DNA from: Candidatus Iainarchaeum sp.
GTDB lineage: Archaea > Iainarchaeota > Iainarchaeia > Iainarchaeales > UBA10191
Length of the DNA: 5,796 nucleotides
Assembly (NCBI GenBank): GCA_013331925.1
Contig: DUFJ01000107.1
Location: forward strand, 3,101 to 8,896
Direction: 5' to 3'
Shown one piece after another: positions 5,034 through 5,796 of this stretch. The notes beneath the pieces were generated by a model. The model did no database searches. It saw only the letters and a program-made list of their open reading frames with translations, and was not told the DNA's origin. Each line of letters begins with the position of its first letter. Position 1 is the first letter of the stretch. The translations under genes and the position numbers were made by a program.

Positions 5034-5796
5034 ATGCCTGTGCTCAAAAAATTCCTCAAGCAAGCGCAAGGAAAAAAAATCCTGCTCTTGGCCCACAAAG
5101 CAGCAGACGTTGACGCTTTCGCAAGCGCTGCAGCACTCTACCTAGCTTTTCCAAAACTCAAGCTCGAAATTGGAGCTCCAAGCTATTTGAACCTTCAGGC
5201 AAAAGCCCTGGCTGACAATTTCTCAATCCCTCATCTTTTAAACCCTGTAGTTTCAGGCTTTCAAGCCCTGGTCCTGCTTGACTTCAACAATCTTGAGATG
5301 ATAGGCTCTGAGGCTTCAGCCTTCCAAGAATTCAAAGGCCCTTGCTTTCTCATAGACCACCATTCAGAATCCTCAGGCTCTATAGCGAAAAAAGCCTTCT
5401 CAATCCTTGACTCCAAAGCTGTCTCAACCACTGAAATCATTTTCAAAATTTTCAAGAGAGAAAAGATTCAAATCACTCCGAAAATCGCACAGCTATTGGC
5501 TGCGGGAATTATTGCTGATTCAGCAAACTTCATTACAGCAAGTTCTGAAACTTTCAAAAGCCTTTCAGAGCTTTTGCAGATTGCAGGAAAAGAATTCGCG
5601 CAAATAACGCGCTTGTACTCTCTTCCGCCAGACGTTTCGCAAAGGATTGCGTCCTTAAAGGCCGCAAAGCGCGTCCAGCTCTTCAAGGCAGGGAATGTTC
5701 TGGTGGCAACTAGCGAGGTGAGCTGTTTTGAGAATGCAGCCGCAGATTCCTTGATACAGCTTGGCGCTGACGTTGCGTTTGTCGGATTCAGGAATC
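5034..5796 (+). CDS. DHH-family phosphoesterase (partial, runs off the right edge)
   Basis: The visible 254 residues form the N-terminal DHH domain of a metal-dependent phosphoesterase related to RecJ, NrnA and GdpP; these cut phosphodiester bonds in short RNA, nucleotides or single-stranded DNA. Motif I is H21-KAA-D25-V-D27, motif II is D83 in LLDFNN, motif III is D108-H109-H110, and motif IV is D162 in GIIADSANF. STTE at 131-134 is also family-typical. All expected metal ligands are present, so it is probably active; substrate cannot be told from this. The C-terminal DHHA1-type domain would begin near the end and is incomplete. The ATG at 5034 has no Shine-Dalgarno; a leaderless start is likely. 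Base use differs from the upstream genes (C at or above G on the + strand). DHH genes near prefoldin beta are known in archaea. Confidence 0.88.
   Translation, partial: MPVLKKFLKQAQGKKILLLAHKAADVDAFASAAALYLAFPKLKLEIGAPSYLNLQAKALADNFSIPHLLNPVVSGFQALVLLDFNNLEMIGSEASAFQEFKGPCFLIDHHSESSGSIAKKAFSILDSKAVSTTEIIFKIFKREKIQITPKIAQLLAAGIIADSANFITASSETFKSLSELLQIAGKEFAQITRLYSLPPDVSQRIASLKAAKRVQLFKAGNVLVATSEVSCFENAAADSLIQLGADVAFVGFRN

Noticed and set aside
5261..5686. Overlapping antisense and alternative-frame open frames within the DHH gene region
   Set aside because: The DHH frame carries all four metal-binding motifs in order, so the other frames here are shadows.

Overview
This is an archaeal chromosome segment carrying the conserved proteasome/exosome/translation supercluster. 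All genes are on the + strand. The content is archaeal: a proteasome alpha subunit with no bacterial-type neighbours, an SBDS protein, the Rrp4/Rrp41/Rrp42 exosome, ribosomal protein eL43, RNA polymerase subunit Rpo12, prefoldin beta, and a DHH phosphoesterase cut by the right edge. The sequence is AT-leaning, with frequent TTG starts, AGG/AGA arginine codons and Shine-Dalgarno sites of both GGAGG and GTGAT type. Compactness and the apparent lack of some usual cluster members would fit a small-genome (DPANN-like) or other uncultivated archaeon, but I cannot assign a phylum from the sequence.

Layout. Positions 1-187 hold no gene. They carry two TATA-like boxes, a hairpin with a T tract, and a perfect 18-bp palindrome followed by T7, all ahead of psmA (188-919). 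A terminator-like hairpin, a TATA-like box and a second A/T-stem hairpin fill 920-1023. The core operon then runs almost without gaps: SBDS (1024-1719), rrp4 (1738-2469), rrp41 (2459-3226, 11-nt overlap), rrp42 (3223-4005, ATGA overlap), eL43 (4022-4426), rpo12/rpoP (4426-4560, 1-nt overlap, a short 44-aa gene) and prefoldin beta (4575-4979). After a 54-nt gap with a TATA-like box, a DHH-family phosphoesterase starts at 5034 and runs off the window.

How the genes work together. Rrp41 and Rrp42 form the phosphorolytic hexameric ring of the exosome, and Rrp4 is its RNA-binding cap. The proteasome alpha subunit builds the outer rings of the 20S protease. SBDS (ribosome maturation), eL43 (large ribosomal subunit), Rpo12 (RNA polymerase) and prefoldin (nascent-chain chaperone) place RNA and protein synthesis, folding and turnover under shared expression. 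I see no novel defence, mobile or CRISPR system here. The observations most worth checking are the psmA leader palindrome with a possible alternative pairing, the apparent absence of pcc1 between rpo12 and the prefoldin gene, the long charged tail on eL43, the substituted phosphate-site neighbour in Rrp41, and the composition and start-signal change at the DHH gene.
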